This document shows positions 8,538 to 17,709 of a DNA stretch of 64,000 bases, piece after piece. Each line of letters begins with the position of its first letter. Positions within the stretch are counted from its first letter, which is position 1. The position numbers and the translations under genes are program-made. The stretch covers positions 106,450 through 170,449 of the forward strand of contig JANYKN010000134.1 of the NCBI GenBank assembly GCA_025361565.1. Reading direction: 5' to 3'. This stretch comes from Bacteroidota bacterium. Its GTDB lineage: Bacteria > Bacteroidota > Bacteroidia > Bacteroidales > NBLH01. The notes under the pieces were generated by a model, which saw nothing but the letters and a program-made list of their open reading frames with translations, did no database searches and was not told the origin of the DNA.

Positions 8538-8750
8538 TAATCGGTGGTTCTCTCCTTTTTTATAATCTGATATTGGATAGAAATATTATTCCTAAGGGTA
8601 ATTAAATTATTCTGTTGAGGCATTTCAAATAATGATTGATAGACCAAAAGTATATGCTAAAAATACGATTAATTTTTGGCATTTTAATTGACAACAACAT
8701 AGATATTCAAACATGGATACTATTATTCTAAAATTAGCGTCTATATAAAA

Positions 8751-8758
8751 TAAATTTG
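8751..8758 (+). promoter_or_regulatory. -7 element (TAAATTTG) of the 8766 gene
   Basis: TAAATTTG matches the Bacteroidota -7 consensus exactly and lies seven bases before the ATG at 8766. No good TTTG element is seen at the expected distance upstream. Confidence 0.35.
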
Positions 8759-8765
8759 GTACAAA

Positions 8766-9326
8766 ATGAATTCCACTAAATGGTTTAATTTCAAATATAT
8801 AATTTTGGTTATTATTGCTTTTGTAATTATTTGTAATGCCAGGGCTCAGGAAAGCTATAAGGGAACAAATGTTTATTTATCGCCACGCATAACAATTGGA
8901 TATACAATTAGTTCCGGATTTAATTATGGTTTCGATTTTGTAGTTGGTGTTTATCAACTTAATGATGCTAAATTTGGATTAGATCTTACTTATTATATGG
9001 TCAATACGGATCAAGGGCATCATAGCATTAAAGGATTGGCATTGGTTGCCGAAATGAATTATGTCAATGTAAAACTTGGAGCGGGTTCAGTTGCACGCAG
9101 ATGGGGATTAAAAAATATCAATAAAGCCAAAGCTCCAGGAATTATGATTGATGTTTCCGGTGGCTTTGATCCATACATTGCTCCATGGATTGGTGTTAAA
9201 GGATTTATTTTTAGCCGTGCAAAATGGAATTTTTACGATCAACCTTCCTATATCTCAGCTTACACCTATTTTAAGACTCCTGAAATTGAAATATTTAAAG
9301 AAGATGTTCCTGCAGTTGGTCAATAA
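8766..9326 (+). CDS. probable outer-membrane beta-barrel protein
   Basis: A 186-residue protein with an N-terminal hydrophobic segment (YIILVIIAFVIICNARAQ) that looks like a signal peptide cut after ARAQ. The mature part alternates aromatic and glycine-rich strands (YLSPRITIGYTISSG, then FNYGFDFVVGVYQ), as in small eight-stranded outer-membrane barrels of Bacteroidota. It has no cysteine in the mature chain. I cannot name a specific family. A clean -7 promoter element lies just upstream. The downstream GGCT-like gene begins 199 bp later, so it is probably its own transcription unit. Confidence 0.65.
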   Translation: MNSTKWFNFKYIILVIIAFVIICNARAQESYKGTNVYLSPRITIGYTISSGFNYGFDFVVGVYQLNDAKFGLDLTYYMVNTDQGHHSIKGLALVAEMNYVNVKLGAGSVARRWGLKNINKAKAPGIMIDVSGGFDPYIAPWIGVKGFIFSRAKWNFYDQPSYISAYTYFKTPEIEIFKEDVPAVGQ

Positions 9327-9525
9327 AAAACTGCTAATGGATGGATTTATTTATGTAAATCACACCATTACAATATCTTAATTTATTATTTGGGGTATTT
9401 GATGTTTAATAAAAAAATCAAGTAGAAAAAAATCATTAACCATAGAATATTTAGCTATTCTGTTTGTTTTTGGCTTATTTCTTGTTGCAATTTAAAAAAT
9501 CATCTTTAATTTAAATTCTTTGACT

Positions 9526-10044
9526 ATGAGTAATAATTTAACTGACGCAAATATCCCAATCTATGTTTTTGGTACACTTCGTAAAGGAGACAGACTTGAT
9601 TTTTACATGGAAGGATCAAAATTTGAGAGAATGTGCTACACTCAGGGACAGTTGATGAAATCTGAGCTTGGAAGTGCATATATTGATTTTAAGCAAAAAG
9701 ATGCTTATACCATAGGCGAGCTTTATCTTGTTAATTTTTATTGTCTATTGCGGATTAACCATCTTGAGAATGTTTCGGGTGAATTTCCTACAGGATATGA
9801 CATCGATTTATTACCAGTCTGGACCTATAATCCAAGTGGCCCAATTACTTTTGACCTTGACAAAAAAGAAATGGTTTTGTTTTATAAAAGAATTAGCGAA
9901 CCTGTTAAAATTCCATCGGGCGACTGGATTAATAGAACAAGTCCTATAAAAGAGATTGAGAAGTTTATGATGAGTAAAAAAGATACGGAATTTAAAAAAG
10001 GCGAATTTATTGAACATATCAAGGAATACCTGAATTATAAATAA
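9526..10044 (+). CDS. gamma-glutamylcyclotransferase (AIG2)-like protein
   Basis: A 172-residue protein with the GGCT/AIG2 hallmark near its N-terminus, YVFGTLRKGD, which forms the substrate-binding loop. A second family feature is the segment RINHLENVSGEF followed by PTGYDID, matching the 'LD.lEg.p..Y' motif that carries the catalytic Glu in the family. Members release 5-oxoproline from gamma-glutamyl amines or peptides; the actual substrate here is unknown. The ATG at 9526 is preferred to an in-frame TTG at 9520. The Nramp-like gene starts 25 bp downstream, and the NTT-HEAT gene 50 bp after that, so the three may form an operon. Confidence 0.75.
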   Translation: MSNNLTDANIPIYVFGTLRKGDRLDFYMEGSKFERMCYTQGQLMKSELGSAYIDFKQKDAYTIGELYLVNFYCLLRINHLENVSGEFPTGYDIDLLPVWTYNPSGPITFDLDKKEMVLFYKRISEPVKIPSGDWINRTSPIKEIEKFMMSKKDTEFKKGEFIEHIKEYLNYK

Positions 10045-10069
10045 ATATGGTTTTCCTTGTTTTCTAATT

Positions 10070-11434
10070 ATGAACAAATTAAAAGCTAGAATCTTAAATA
10101 TTTTATTTTGGTCAGTTGTTTCGGCAGCGTTTATTGGACCAGGCACTGTAACCACTTGCACAAAGGCTGGGGCAGTATATCAGTTCGATCTGCTTTGGGC
10201 CATGGTTTTTTCCACATTTGCTTGTTTATTGTTGCAAGAAGCTAGTGCACGTTTGGCAATTAATTCAGGGCTTAACCTGGGGCAGGCAATTGCAGCTCAG
10301 TTTGTAGGAAAATCTACCAGAATATTGGTCCTAGGAATGGTTGTAGGTGCCATCATACTTGGATCTGCAGCTTATGAAACAGGGAATATTGTAGGTTCAA
10401 TTATTGGATTAAGGCTCATGTTTGATATACCTAATATTTACCTAATAGTTGCAATAGGTGTATTGGCCTACCTGGCTTTAAGTTTAAAATCAATAGCTTT
10501 AATTGCCCGAATTATGGGTGGAATTGTTTTTTTAATGGGTATTGCATTTTTTACTACTGCATTTCAACTTGCGCCTTCAATACCAAATATCCTCATTGGC
10601 AGCTTTGTGCCTTCTTTACCAGATACTGAAGGTGCAGGTTTGCTAATACTGGGGCTTATTGGAACAACAGTAGTACCTTACGATTTATTTTTAGGTTCAG
10701 GAGTACTTGATAAAAAGCAAACTATTTCAGAAATGAGGTTTGGGCTTTCGGTAGCGGTTATTTTAGGGGGACTTATTTCAATGGCCATCATGGTTGTAGG
10801 AACAGTAATAACAAAAGAATTTACCTACGAAACCTTGTCACAGGCATTGACTCAAAATATTGGACCTTATGCAGTTTATGTTTTTGGGTTTGGAATGTTT
10901 GCTGCTGGATTTTCTTCGGCCATTACTGCACCTTTGGCTTCGGCAATGACTGCTCGTAGTTTATTTTTTAAAATGACAGATGAAAAATGGAAACCAACAG
11001 GTAGAAATTTTAAGCTGGTATATTTAGGCATTTTATTGGTAGGCCTTGGTTTTGGTTTCATTAATGTTGAACCAATTCCTGCAATTATTTTGGCACAAGC
11101 CTTGAATGGACTTATCTTGCCATTTATAAGTATTTTCCTGATTTTTGTAATTAACGATCCTGTTTTGATGGGAAAGGAAAATACAAATACTTTTTTTTCA
11201 AATATTTTAATGAGTTTGGTAATGTGGGTTACCATGATAATTGGCCTGATGAACATCATTAAAGCATTTGCGAAAGCATTTGGTAAATTAATGCCTCATG
11301 GTATTGAATTGATATTAATAATTAGTTTTGTAACTTTAATTGCAAGTATTGGAATTCTTTTTGCTTTGTATAATTACAAACAATATAGATTGGCTTACAT
11401 TGCAGTTCATATAGAATCTGATAAAATTTCATAG
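10070..11434 (+). CDS. Nramp-related metal-ion transporter with altered metal site
   Basis: A 454-residue protein with about eleven membrane segments, related to SLC11/Nramp. In canonical Nramp proteins helix 1 carries DPGN and helix 6 carries MPH; both form the Mn/Fe site. Here helix 1 reads IGPGTVTT (Gly23-Pro24-Gly25-Thr26) and helix 6 reads TTVVPYDLF (Val202-Pro203-Tyr204-Asp205). So the metal-binding Asp, Asn and Met are all changed while the unwound-helix Pro-Gly and Pro are kept. This is the pattern of Nramp-related proteins outside the Mn/Fe clade, some of which carry Mg2+. The ion carried by this one cannot be told from sequence. It lies 25 bp after the GGCT-like gene and 50 bp before the NTT-HEAT gene. 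Confidence 0.85.
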   Translation: MNKLKARILNILFWSVVSAAFIGPGTVTTCTKAGAVYQFDLLWAMVFSTFACLLLQEASARLAINSGLNLGQAIAAQFVGKSTRILVLGMVVGAIILGSAAYETGNIVGSIIGLRLMFDIPNIYLIVAIGVLAYLALSLKSIALIARIMGGIVFLMGIAFFTTAFQLAPSIPNILIGSFVPSLPDTEGAGLLILGLIGTTVVPYDLFLGSGVLDKKQTISEMRFGLSVAVILGGLISMAIMVVGTVITKEFTYETLSQALTQNIGPYAVYVFGFGMFAAGFSSAITAPLASAMTARSLFFKMTDEKWKPTGRNFKLVYLGILLVGLGFGFINVEPIPAIILAQALNGLILPFISIFLIFVINDPVLMGKENTNTFFSNILMSLVMWVTMIIGLMNIIKAFAKAFGKLMPHGIELILIISFVTLIASIGILFALYNYKQYRLAYIAVHIESDKIS

Positions 11435-11484
11435 TTTTATCAGTTATAATTGATTTTTTCATAAATAGTTGGATATTAGACAAG

Positions 11485-14400
11485 ATGGGTATTAGCAGAT
11501 TTTTTATAAAATCATTTGGGCTCAAAGAAGAAGAAGTACACAAGTTTACTTTGTTGTTTTTCCATTCCTTTTTTCTTGGTTTGTTCATTGCTTTCTATTT
11601 TGTTCCGGCAAACTCCATTTTTATTCAATATCATGGCAGCGAAAGACTTCCACTGGCTTATATTGCATCAGGTATTGCTGGTTATCTTACCTCTTCTATT
11701 TATTCAGTTTTACAAAAAAGAGTAAACAATAAAAGTCTTTTTTTAGGGACAATAGTTTTCATGTTTGTTGTTACTTTGGCTTCCAGATTAGCAATGCCAT
11801 TTGTTTCACCCAAAATATTAAGTTTTTTTGTGTTTATTTGGGCATGGCCATTTATATCCTTGGTTGGAATTTTATCTGGTGGTTTGGCTTTGCAATTTCT
11901 GAATCTGATCCAGGTAAAACGCTTATTCGGCTTAATGAATATGGGAAGTGTAATAGCTTCAATCATAGGATACCTTGCAATTCCTGTTTTAATGTCTTTT
12001 TTAAGTCATTCTTATGACTTGCTATATATTGGTGATGTAGGTCTGATCGCCTCCATTGTTTTTTTGGTTCTTCTTTTTAAAACCCTCGTTGGGTCATCGC
12101 AAAAAGAAGTTGTTAAACAAGCTGCTCCAGCTACAACAAAATTTTCTGAACTCGTTAAAGATCGTTACTTTCTTCTAATATTTAGTTCTGCATTATTGTC
12201 AATGGTCGCTATTTATGTAGTCGATTATGGATTTCTTTCAAGCGTTAACGTGCAAAAACAGATGTTCCCAACTCCTGCTTCCGTATCAAAATTTCTTGCA
12301 TTGGTATATGGCGGATTAAAAATAGGTGAATTGTTGATTTCTTATTTTTCGAGTAGGTTATTAAGTAAATATGGCGTAAAGTTAGGCTTGACGATTTTGC
12401 CTTTATCAATTACCCTAATTGTTGCTGTTTCTACGATTGTTGGGCTAACTGCCGGGGTTGCCACCATCTTATTTTTAGGCTTAATGACCCTTAATAAATC
12501 CATGGAAAGGATTTTAAGAAGAGGATTAGATGATCCTGCATTTAATATTCTATATCAACCATTGCCTTCCGGACAAAAAATGGCAGTGCAAACCAAAGTT
12601 GGAATGGTTATGCAAGGAGCCATCGCTTTTGCTGGTGGATTGTTATTATTGGCAAATTTCATTTTAAAAAGTTCCGAAAGTTACAGTCTTCAGTATTATC
12701 CGGTTATGATGTTACCTGTCTTGATTTTGTGGGTAATTATTGCAAGACAATTATATTTGTCATATAAAGGCAAGTTAAGGCAAATATTAATAGATATAAG
12801 TAGAAATAAAAAACGAGAATCATCTCGCTATTTATATGGTAGCGAATTCCTTACCAAGAAATTTAAAATGTTTAATGAAGGTGTGGTTGAGATGAGTGTT
12901 AGTCTACTCGCTGAAACCAATCCAAGGGTTATGGAACCTTATGCTTCTTCTTTGTTAAATATGCGAAATAGCAGTATTAAAATTGCAATTTTAAGTAAAA
13001 TTGATACATCATGGCGTACCCGGATTTTACAAACTGTAAAGAAGATATACATTACTGAAAAATCTGATCATATCAGGCAATTGGCCCTAAAAGTTAAAAA
13101 TGTGCTTGACTATGAATTCCAAGATGAAATCGATCCCAAAGAACTCGAAAAATTAAAAAAATCAGATAAATTCGAAGACAAGTTATTCATTGAAAAATTA
13201 TTGATAAAAGGAAGTATTCCGGTTGATGATGATTTGGTAATGAAATTGCTTGATGACGACGACAAGACCATTAAAACTGCAGCAATAAATCTTGCCAGTA
13301 AGAGCAAGTCAAACCTGCTTATTAGTAAATTGGTAAGTTTGGTTAATTCTGATGAATATTATCATATTTGTGGCGATGCATTACTTGAAACTGGTGACAA
13401 AGTTTTAATAGAACTTGAAGCTTATTTCAAGCAAAATACAAGTCAAAAAGTATTACTCCGAATTATTGAAATACTCGCAAAGATTGGTTCTACCAGAGCT
13501 AAATCTATTTTGCTAAGCTATATCAATTATCCAAATCGAAAGGTACAGCACGAAATTATTTCTGCATTGTATTTTTGTAAATTTCAGGCTGAGTCAAAAG
13601 AAATTCCTATAATCCGTCAAAAGCTTGAGTCGGTTGTAAATAATATCATGTGGATATATGCTTGTATATTAGATGTTGAAACAGAGCGTAATACGTTAAA
13701 ATTGCTTCAGGCAATCGATTTGGAAAGGGAGTTGAATTTCGAGGTGCTTTTTAAACTTTTAAGTTTCATATATGAACCTCGTATTATCAATTTAATCAGA
13801 AAGAACATAATTGGTAAGAATACGATATTTGCCCTCGAAATTGTGGATAATTTTATAAGTCAGGAAGAAAAGCAGTTAATTGTTCCACTTTTTGATGATA
13901 TTTCAATAAGCCAGAAAATAAAGAAACTCAATCCATTATTTCCTCAAAAGAGGTTCAATTTTTATAACCGGTTGAATGATATTATTACTCAGGATTATAA
14001 CAAAATTGGCTCATGGCCTGTTTCAAAAGCACTCGAACTTATAGGTAAAATTCACAGTAAAAACAGGGCTTCGCAAGAGGAAGATGATAAATCGAGAGAT
14101 TACAATGATATTGATATTTGGACAACAGACAAAGTGGAACGGACCCTTTATAAAATTCGTCGTAGTGAAATGCCCGATGAGGTCTTTGTTTGCTTGTTCC
14201 ATACCGACGAATTGATTTATTCTACCGCTGCAAAAGTAATTTACGAAGAAAATCCAATTAAATGTTCGGATTATCTTGAGCGCATGTCAGATAAAAAGAA
14301 AGAATTACTTGAAGATTTATCCAAAGGCGGTTATTTGTTGGCCGACAGAATTAAATTTTTAAAAAAACATCCATTGTTTTTCAGGGTTCCAGAGAATTAT

Positions 14401-14727
14401 CTGGCAGAATTAGCCAAATTTGTTAAGATTTTCAACCTGAATGCTGATGAGGAATTACGAATTGTAAACCCGGATGGTTCAAATAATGTAGTTATTGTTG
14501 TTAAAGGTGAATTTGAAGGTCTGGATTTTGATAATAAATTAGTCAAATTTGAAAAGAACAGAATTATTACACATGGACTAAGCTTACATCAAACCGTTCA
14601 AACTCTGAGATCAACAACAGATACTACAGCATTGGTTTTTAGCCGTTTCGACTATTATAATCAAATGCTTGATGAAACTGAAATTATCCAACATATTTTT
14701 GAAGATGTAGCAACTGAAGAAGACTAA
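11485..14727 (+). CDS. NTT/MFS-like transporter fused to HEAT repeats and a cNMP-like domain
   Basis: A 1080-residue fusion. Residues 1-430 carry about twelve membrane helices in a pattern like the ATP/ADP translocase (NTT/Npt) and MFS families, for example GIAGYLTSS and RILRRGLDDPAFNILYQPLP, the latter resembling the NTT loop with its charged and proline residues. Residues about 440-950 are soluble and helical, with degenerate HEAT-type repeats. Residues about 985-1060 look like a cyclic-nucleotide-binding beta-roll (LNADEELRIVNPDG, then VVIVVKGEF) but without an obvious phosphate-binding cassette. NTT-like proteins with attached HEAT regions are known in free-living bacteria; their substrate is mostly unknown. 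The gene is intact and follows the Nramp-like gene by 50 bp. Confidence 0.8.
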   Translation: MGISRFFIKSFGLKEEEVHKFTLLFFHSFFLGLFIAFYFVPANSIFIQYHGSERLPLAYIASGIAGYLTSSIYSVLQKRVNNKSLFLGTIVFMFVVTLASRLAMPFVSPKILSFFVFIWAWPFISLVGILSGGLALQFLNLIQVKRLFGLMNMGSVIASIIGYLAIPVLMSFLSHSYDLLYIGDVGLIASIVFLVLLFKTLVGSSQKEVVKQAAPATTKFSELVKDRYFLLIFSSALLSMVAIYVVDYGFLSSVNVQKQMFPTPASVSKFLALVYGGLKIGELLISYFSSRLLSKYGVKLGLTILPLSITLIVAVSTIVGLTAGVATILFLGLMTLNKSMERILRRGLDDPAFNILYQPLPSGQKMAVQTKVGMVMQGAIAFAGGLLLLANFILKSSESYSLQYYPVMMLPVLILWVIIARQLYLSYKGKLRQILIDISRNKKRESSRYLYGSEFLTKKFKMFNEGVVEMSVSLLAETNPRVMEPYASSLLNMRNSSIKIAILSKIDTSWRTRILQTVKKIYITEKSDHIRQLALKVKNVLDYEFQDEIDPKELEKLKKSDKFEDKLFIEKLLIKGSIPVDDDLVMKLLDDDDKTIKTAAINLASKSKSNLLISKLVSLVNSDEYYHICGDALLETGDKVLIELEAYFKQNTSQKVLLRIIEILAKIGSTRAKSILLSYINYPNRKVQHEIISALYFCKFQAESKEIPIIRQKLESVVNNIMWIYACILDVETERNTLKLLQAIDLERELNFEVLFKLLSFIYEPRIINLIRKNIIGKNTIFALEIVDNFISQEEKQLIVPLFDDISISQKIKKLNPLFPQKRFNFYNRLNDIITQDYNKIGSWPVSKALELIGKIHSKNRASQEEDDKSRDYNDIDIWTTDKVERTLYKIRRSEMPDEVFVCLFHTDELIYSTAAKVIYEENPIKCSDYLERMSDKKKELLEDLSKGGYLLADRIKFLKKHPLFFRVPENYLAELAKFVKIFNLNADEELRIVNPDGSNNVVIVVKGEFEGLDFDNKLVKFEKNRIITHGLSLHQTVQTLRSTTDTTALVFSRFDYYNQMLDETEIIQHIFEDVATEED

Positions 14728-14875
14728 TTGCAAGTAGTTATTGCCTCGGTTTTTACGTTAAAATCACGATTTCATTATTTCATTCGTAATTCGAAATTAT
14801 GACTTATATATTCTGACCAGAATTTCGTTACGATTTCAAGAGCAATTTAACCCAATTATTTGTCTTTGAACAAAA

Positions 14876-14904
14876 TTGCCATCCGCAAATTTTTATTATC
14901 TTTA
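14876..14904 (+). promoter_or_regulatory. possible promoter of the acyl-CoA synthetase gene
   Basis: TTG at 14876-14878, 18 nt, TATCTTTA at 14897-14904; a near match to TTTG/TAnnTTTG, 24 nt before the ATG at 14929. Confidence 0.3.
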
Positions 14905-14928
14905 TAAGTACATAAAAATTTGAGGATT

Positions 14929-16710
14929 ATGGATGAAACCAGATTGTTTGATCTTTTAAACAGGTTTGAAAAGATATTTCCTGATAAAAAAGATGTATTT
15001 GGAGCAAAAGTAGAAGGTAAATGGTGCACTTATAGCACCGCTGATTATGTGCGGATGTCCAATCTGATAAGCATTGGTTTGCATCTGAAAGGTTTTGAAA
15101 AAGGACAAAAAATTGCTACCATTTCAAATAATCGTCCCGAATGGAATTTCATTGATCTAGGCATGATGCAGCTAGGTGTTGTGCATGTTCCCATCTATCC
15201 AACTATTAGCAAAGAAGAATATAAACATATCTTAAAACATTCAGATGTACGGTTGCTCATTGTTTCTGATTTAGAGCTTTTTGAAAAACTAAAACCCATT
15301 GCAGAAACAATTCCTTCCATTGAAAATATTTATACCTTCAATAAAATAGATGGTGTTTCAAATTGGAGTGAAATTGTTGAATTAGGGAAAAGTGTTGATT
15401 ATCAAGAATATTGCCTGAAAATAGAAAACCTGAAAAGCAATATTTCTCCAAACGATTTGGCCACAATCATTTATACTTCCGGAACAACAGGCTTGCCCAA
15501 AGGGGTAATGCTCTCGCATTGGAATTTTATGTACCAAGTACAGCAAATGAAAACATTTATTCCAATTGATAGCAAACATAAGGTACTAAGTTTTCTTCCA
15601 TTATGCCATGTTTTGGAGCGCATTGGAGGCTATACTTTTCAATATATGGGAATTTCTATTTATTATGCCGAAAGTATTGAAAAAGTTGCCGATAATATTA
15701 AAGAAATTCAGCCGGATGGCTTTATTACAGTGCCCCGCTTGCTCGAAAGAGTTTATGATAAAATAATTGCAAAGGGAAGAGAATTGAGCCCTGTTAAAAA
15801 GAAGTTGTTTTTCTGGGCAGTGAACCTTGGTCTTAAATATAATGAAACCGGAAATGGTTTTTATTACAAAATAAAATTGAAAATTGCTGATTTTCTGATT
15901 TTTAAAAAATGGCGCGAAGCACTTGGCGGAAATCTTAAAATTATCATTTCTGGAGGTGCTGCTTTGCAAGCACGTTTGGCCAGAATATTTTGGGCAGCAG
16001 GCATTAAAGTGCAGGAAGGTTATGGACTAACAGAAACAGCACCGGTAATTTGTGTTAACAGGGATAAATATCCTGGTTTGCGCATAGGTACAGTTGGTTC
16101 CAGGATAGGAGAGGAGCAGGAAATTAAAATTGCAAGTGATGGTGAAATTCTATTTAGAGGACCTAATTTGATGTTGGGATATTACAAAGATGATGAAAGA
16201 ACAAAAGAAGTGATGGATGAAGAAGGTTGGTTTCATACTGGTGATATTGGTGAAATTATTGAAGGTCAATATCTTAAAATTACAGATAGGAAAAAGGAAA
16301 TTTTTAAACTTTCAACAGGGAAATACGTAGCACCTCAACCGATTGAGAATTTGTTTAAGGAATCTTTGTTCATTGAACAAATTATGATTGTTGGTGAAAA
16401 TCAGAAATATACAGCAGCTTTAATTTCCCCTAATTTTGAATTTCTGCATCAGTGGTGTTTTTCAAAAAAAATACATTATCGTGATAATAAAGAACTTGTT
16501 GATATTCCGCAAGTTGTAGAACGTTACCAAAATGAAATTGACAAGTATAACCAAAAGTTGGGAAGAACAGAACAAATCAAGGTTTTCAGGTTGGTTTGCG
16601 AAGATTGGACTCCATCTACGGGCGAACTTTCTCCTACGCTAAAACTTCATCGCAAATTTATAGAAAAGAAATTTGAACATAGAATGAAACAAATCTTCCC
16701 ATCATATTGA
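14929..16710 (+). CDS. long-chain fatty acid-CoA ligase (AMP-forming)
   Basis: A 593-residue soluble acyl-adenylate-forming enzyme. Motifs appear in order: TIIYTSGTTGLPKG (phosphate loop), a FLPLCHVLERIGG segment, GYGLTETAP, EGWFHTGDIGEI and ITDRKKEIFKLSTGKYVAP, ending with the C-terminal GELSPTLKLHRK, whose Lys is the catalytic residue for adenylation. Length matches the bacterial long-chain (FadD15/LACS) type. It activates free fatty acids to acyl-CoA for lipid synthesis or degradation. The first ATG at 14929 is chosen; an in-frame TTG nine bases upstream is unlikely. It is probably transcribed alone or with the TerC gene, which starts 51 bp later but has its own promoter-like site. Confidence 0.93.
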   Translation: MDETRLFDLLNRFEKIFPDKKDVFGAKVEGKWCTYSTADYVRMSNLISIGLHLKGFEKGQKIATISNNRPEWNFIDLGMMQLGVVHVPIYPTISKEEYKHILKHSDVRLLIVSDLELFEKLKPIAETIPSIENIYTFNKIDGVSNWSEIVELGKSVDYQEYCLKIENLKSNISPNDLATIIYTSGTTGLPKGVMLSHWNFMYQVQQMKTFIPIDSKHKVLSFLPLCHVLERIGGYTFQYMGISIYYAESIEKVADNIKEIQPDGFITVPRLLERVYDKIIAKGRELSPVKKKLFFWAVNLGLKYNETGNGFYYKIKLKIADFLIFKKWREALGGNLKIIISGGAALQARLARIFWAAGIKVQEGYGLTETAPVICVNRDKYPGLRIGTVGSRIGEEQEIKIASDGEILFRGPNLMLGYYKDDERTKEVMDEEGWFHTGDIGEIIEGQYLKITDRKKEIFKLSTGKYVAPQPIENLFKESLFIEQIMIVGENQKYTAALISPNFEFLHQWCFSKKIHYRDNKELVDIPQVVERYQNEIDKYNQKLGRTEQIKVFRLVCEDWTPSTGELSPTLKLHRKFIEKKFEHRMKQIFPSY

Positions 16711-16731
16711 ATTGATTAACTAAGAATCTAT

Positions 16732-16739
16732 TATATTTG
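16732..16739 (+). promoter_or_regulatory. -7 element (TATATTTG) of the second terC
   Basis: TATATTTG is an exact match to the Bacteroidota -7 consensus, 22 nt before the ATG at 16762. A TTG at 16712-16714 lies 17 nt upstream and another at 16707-16709 lies 22 nt upstream, either side of the usual spacing. Confidence 0.45.
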
Positions 16740-16761
16740 TTTTTTAATTAAAAAGGTTGAT

Positions 16762-17529
16762 ATGGAAATTTTTCTTACTGGCGAAGCATGGATGGGACTC
16801 TTAACCTTGACTTTTCTTGAAATTGTATTGGGTGTAGATAATATTGTATTTATATCAATAGTTACCAATAGGCTGCCGATAGAAAGTCAGGCAAAAATCC
16901 GGACATTGGGGCTTAGTATGGCACTGGTTTTCAGAATTGCTATGCTATCCAGTATTGCATATCTGATTCATCACTTAACAACCCCTTTATTTCAAGTAGC
17001 CGGTCTTGGTTTTAGTGTACGCGAAATAATTCTTTTTGCAGGAGGTCTATTTTTGCTTGCTAAAAGTACTGCAGAAATTCATCATAAAATGGAAGGCGTT
17101 CTAACTAATATCAAAGATGGCGGCAAACGAAATACTTTTAAAATAATCATGCAAATTGTAGCCTTGGATATTGTATTCTCCTTCGATTCGATACTTACTG
17201 CAATTGGATTAACTGAGCATCTCATTATTATGATTGTAGCTGTAATTATTTCCATGATTATTATGATGATATTTTCGGGTAAGATTGGACAATTTATTGC
17301 TAAAAATCCAACACTTGAAATGCTTGCTTTGTCATTTCTTATCTTAATTGGAGTAATGCTTGTTATGGAAGGTTTCCAACAACATGTGCCAAAAGGATAT
17401 ATTTATTTCGCAGTATTCTTTTCAATGGCTGTTGAAGTATTAAATATCCGGTTAATGAAAAAAACTAAGAAAGCCCAGATAAATGCGGCTTCAGATAATG
17501 ATCACAGAGACGATATTGATGATGTTTAG
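16762..17529 (+). CDS. TerC-family membrane protein (short subfamily)
   Basis: A 255-residue membrane protein with seven or eight helices. TerC signatures: LEIVLGVDNIVFISI near residue 20 and IVALDIVFSFDSILTAIG near residue 130, carrying paired Asp residues within membrane helices. It belongs to the YoaE/YgdQ-like short TerC branch, unlike the longer TerC at 7533-8537. The tail is polar and His/Asp rich (NDHRDDIDDV), possibly metal-interacting. A strong perfect-stem terminator follows at 17581-17630, so the unit ends here. Confidence 0.9.
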   Translation: MEIFLTGEAWMGLLTLTFLEIVLGVDNIVFISIVTNRLPIESQAKIRTLGLSMALVFRIAMLSSIAYLIHHLTTPLFQVAGLGFSVREIILFAGGLFLLAKSTAEIHHKMEGVLTNIKDGGKRNTFKIIMQIVALDIVFSFDSILTAIGLTEHLIIMIVAVIISMIIMMIFSGKIGQFIAKNPTLEMLALSFLILIGVMLVMEGFQQHVPKGYIYFAVFFSMAVEVLNIRLMKKTKKAQINAASDNDHRDDIDDV

Positions 17530-17580
17530 TAATACTGAATATGAAAAAGTGTTGATCTCATAAATATGATATATAAACAG

Positions 17581-17630
17581 GAAAATAAAAACAGCAGGTA
17601 ACCAATTAGGTATCTGCTGTTTTTATTTTC
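17581..17630 (+). terminator. strong intrinsic terminator after terC
   Basis: gaaaataaaaacagcag at 17581-17597 pairs perfectly with 17614-17630 (17 bp, 16-nt loop). The core acagcag/ctgctgt is followed by a T-rich run (tttttatttt) and preceded by A-rich sequence, so it should work in both directions. Confidence 0.85.
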
Positions 17631-17709
17631 AAAATAGAATTATTATTCTTATTGGATGAATACAATTATTTCTAATCAATAAATGAGTTTTATAAATAAA
17701 TTTCAATTT

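Noticed and set aside
9148..9381. Plus-strand frame of 77 codons overlapping the beta-barrel gene
   Set aside because: Mostly a shifted reading of the barrel gene's end; no protein-like features.
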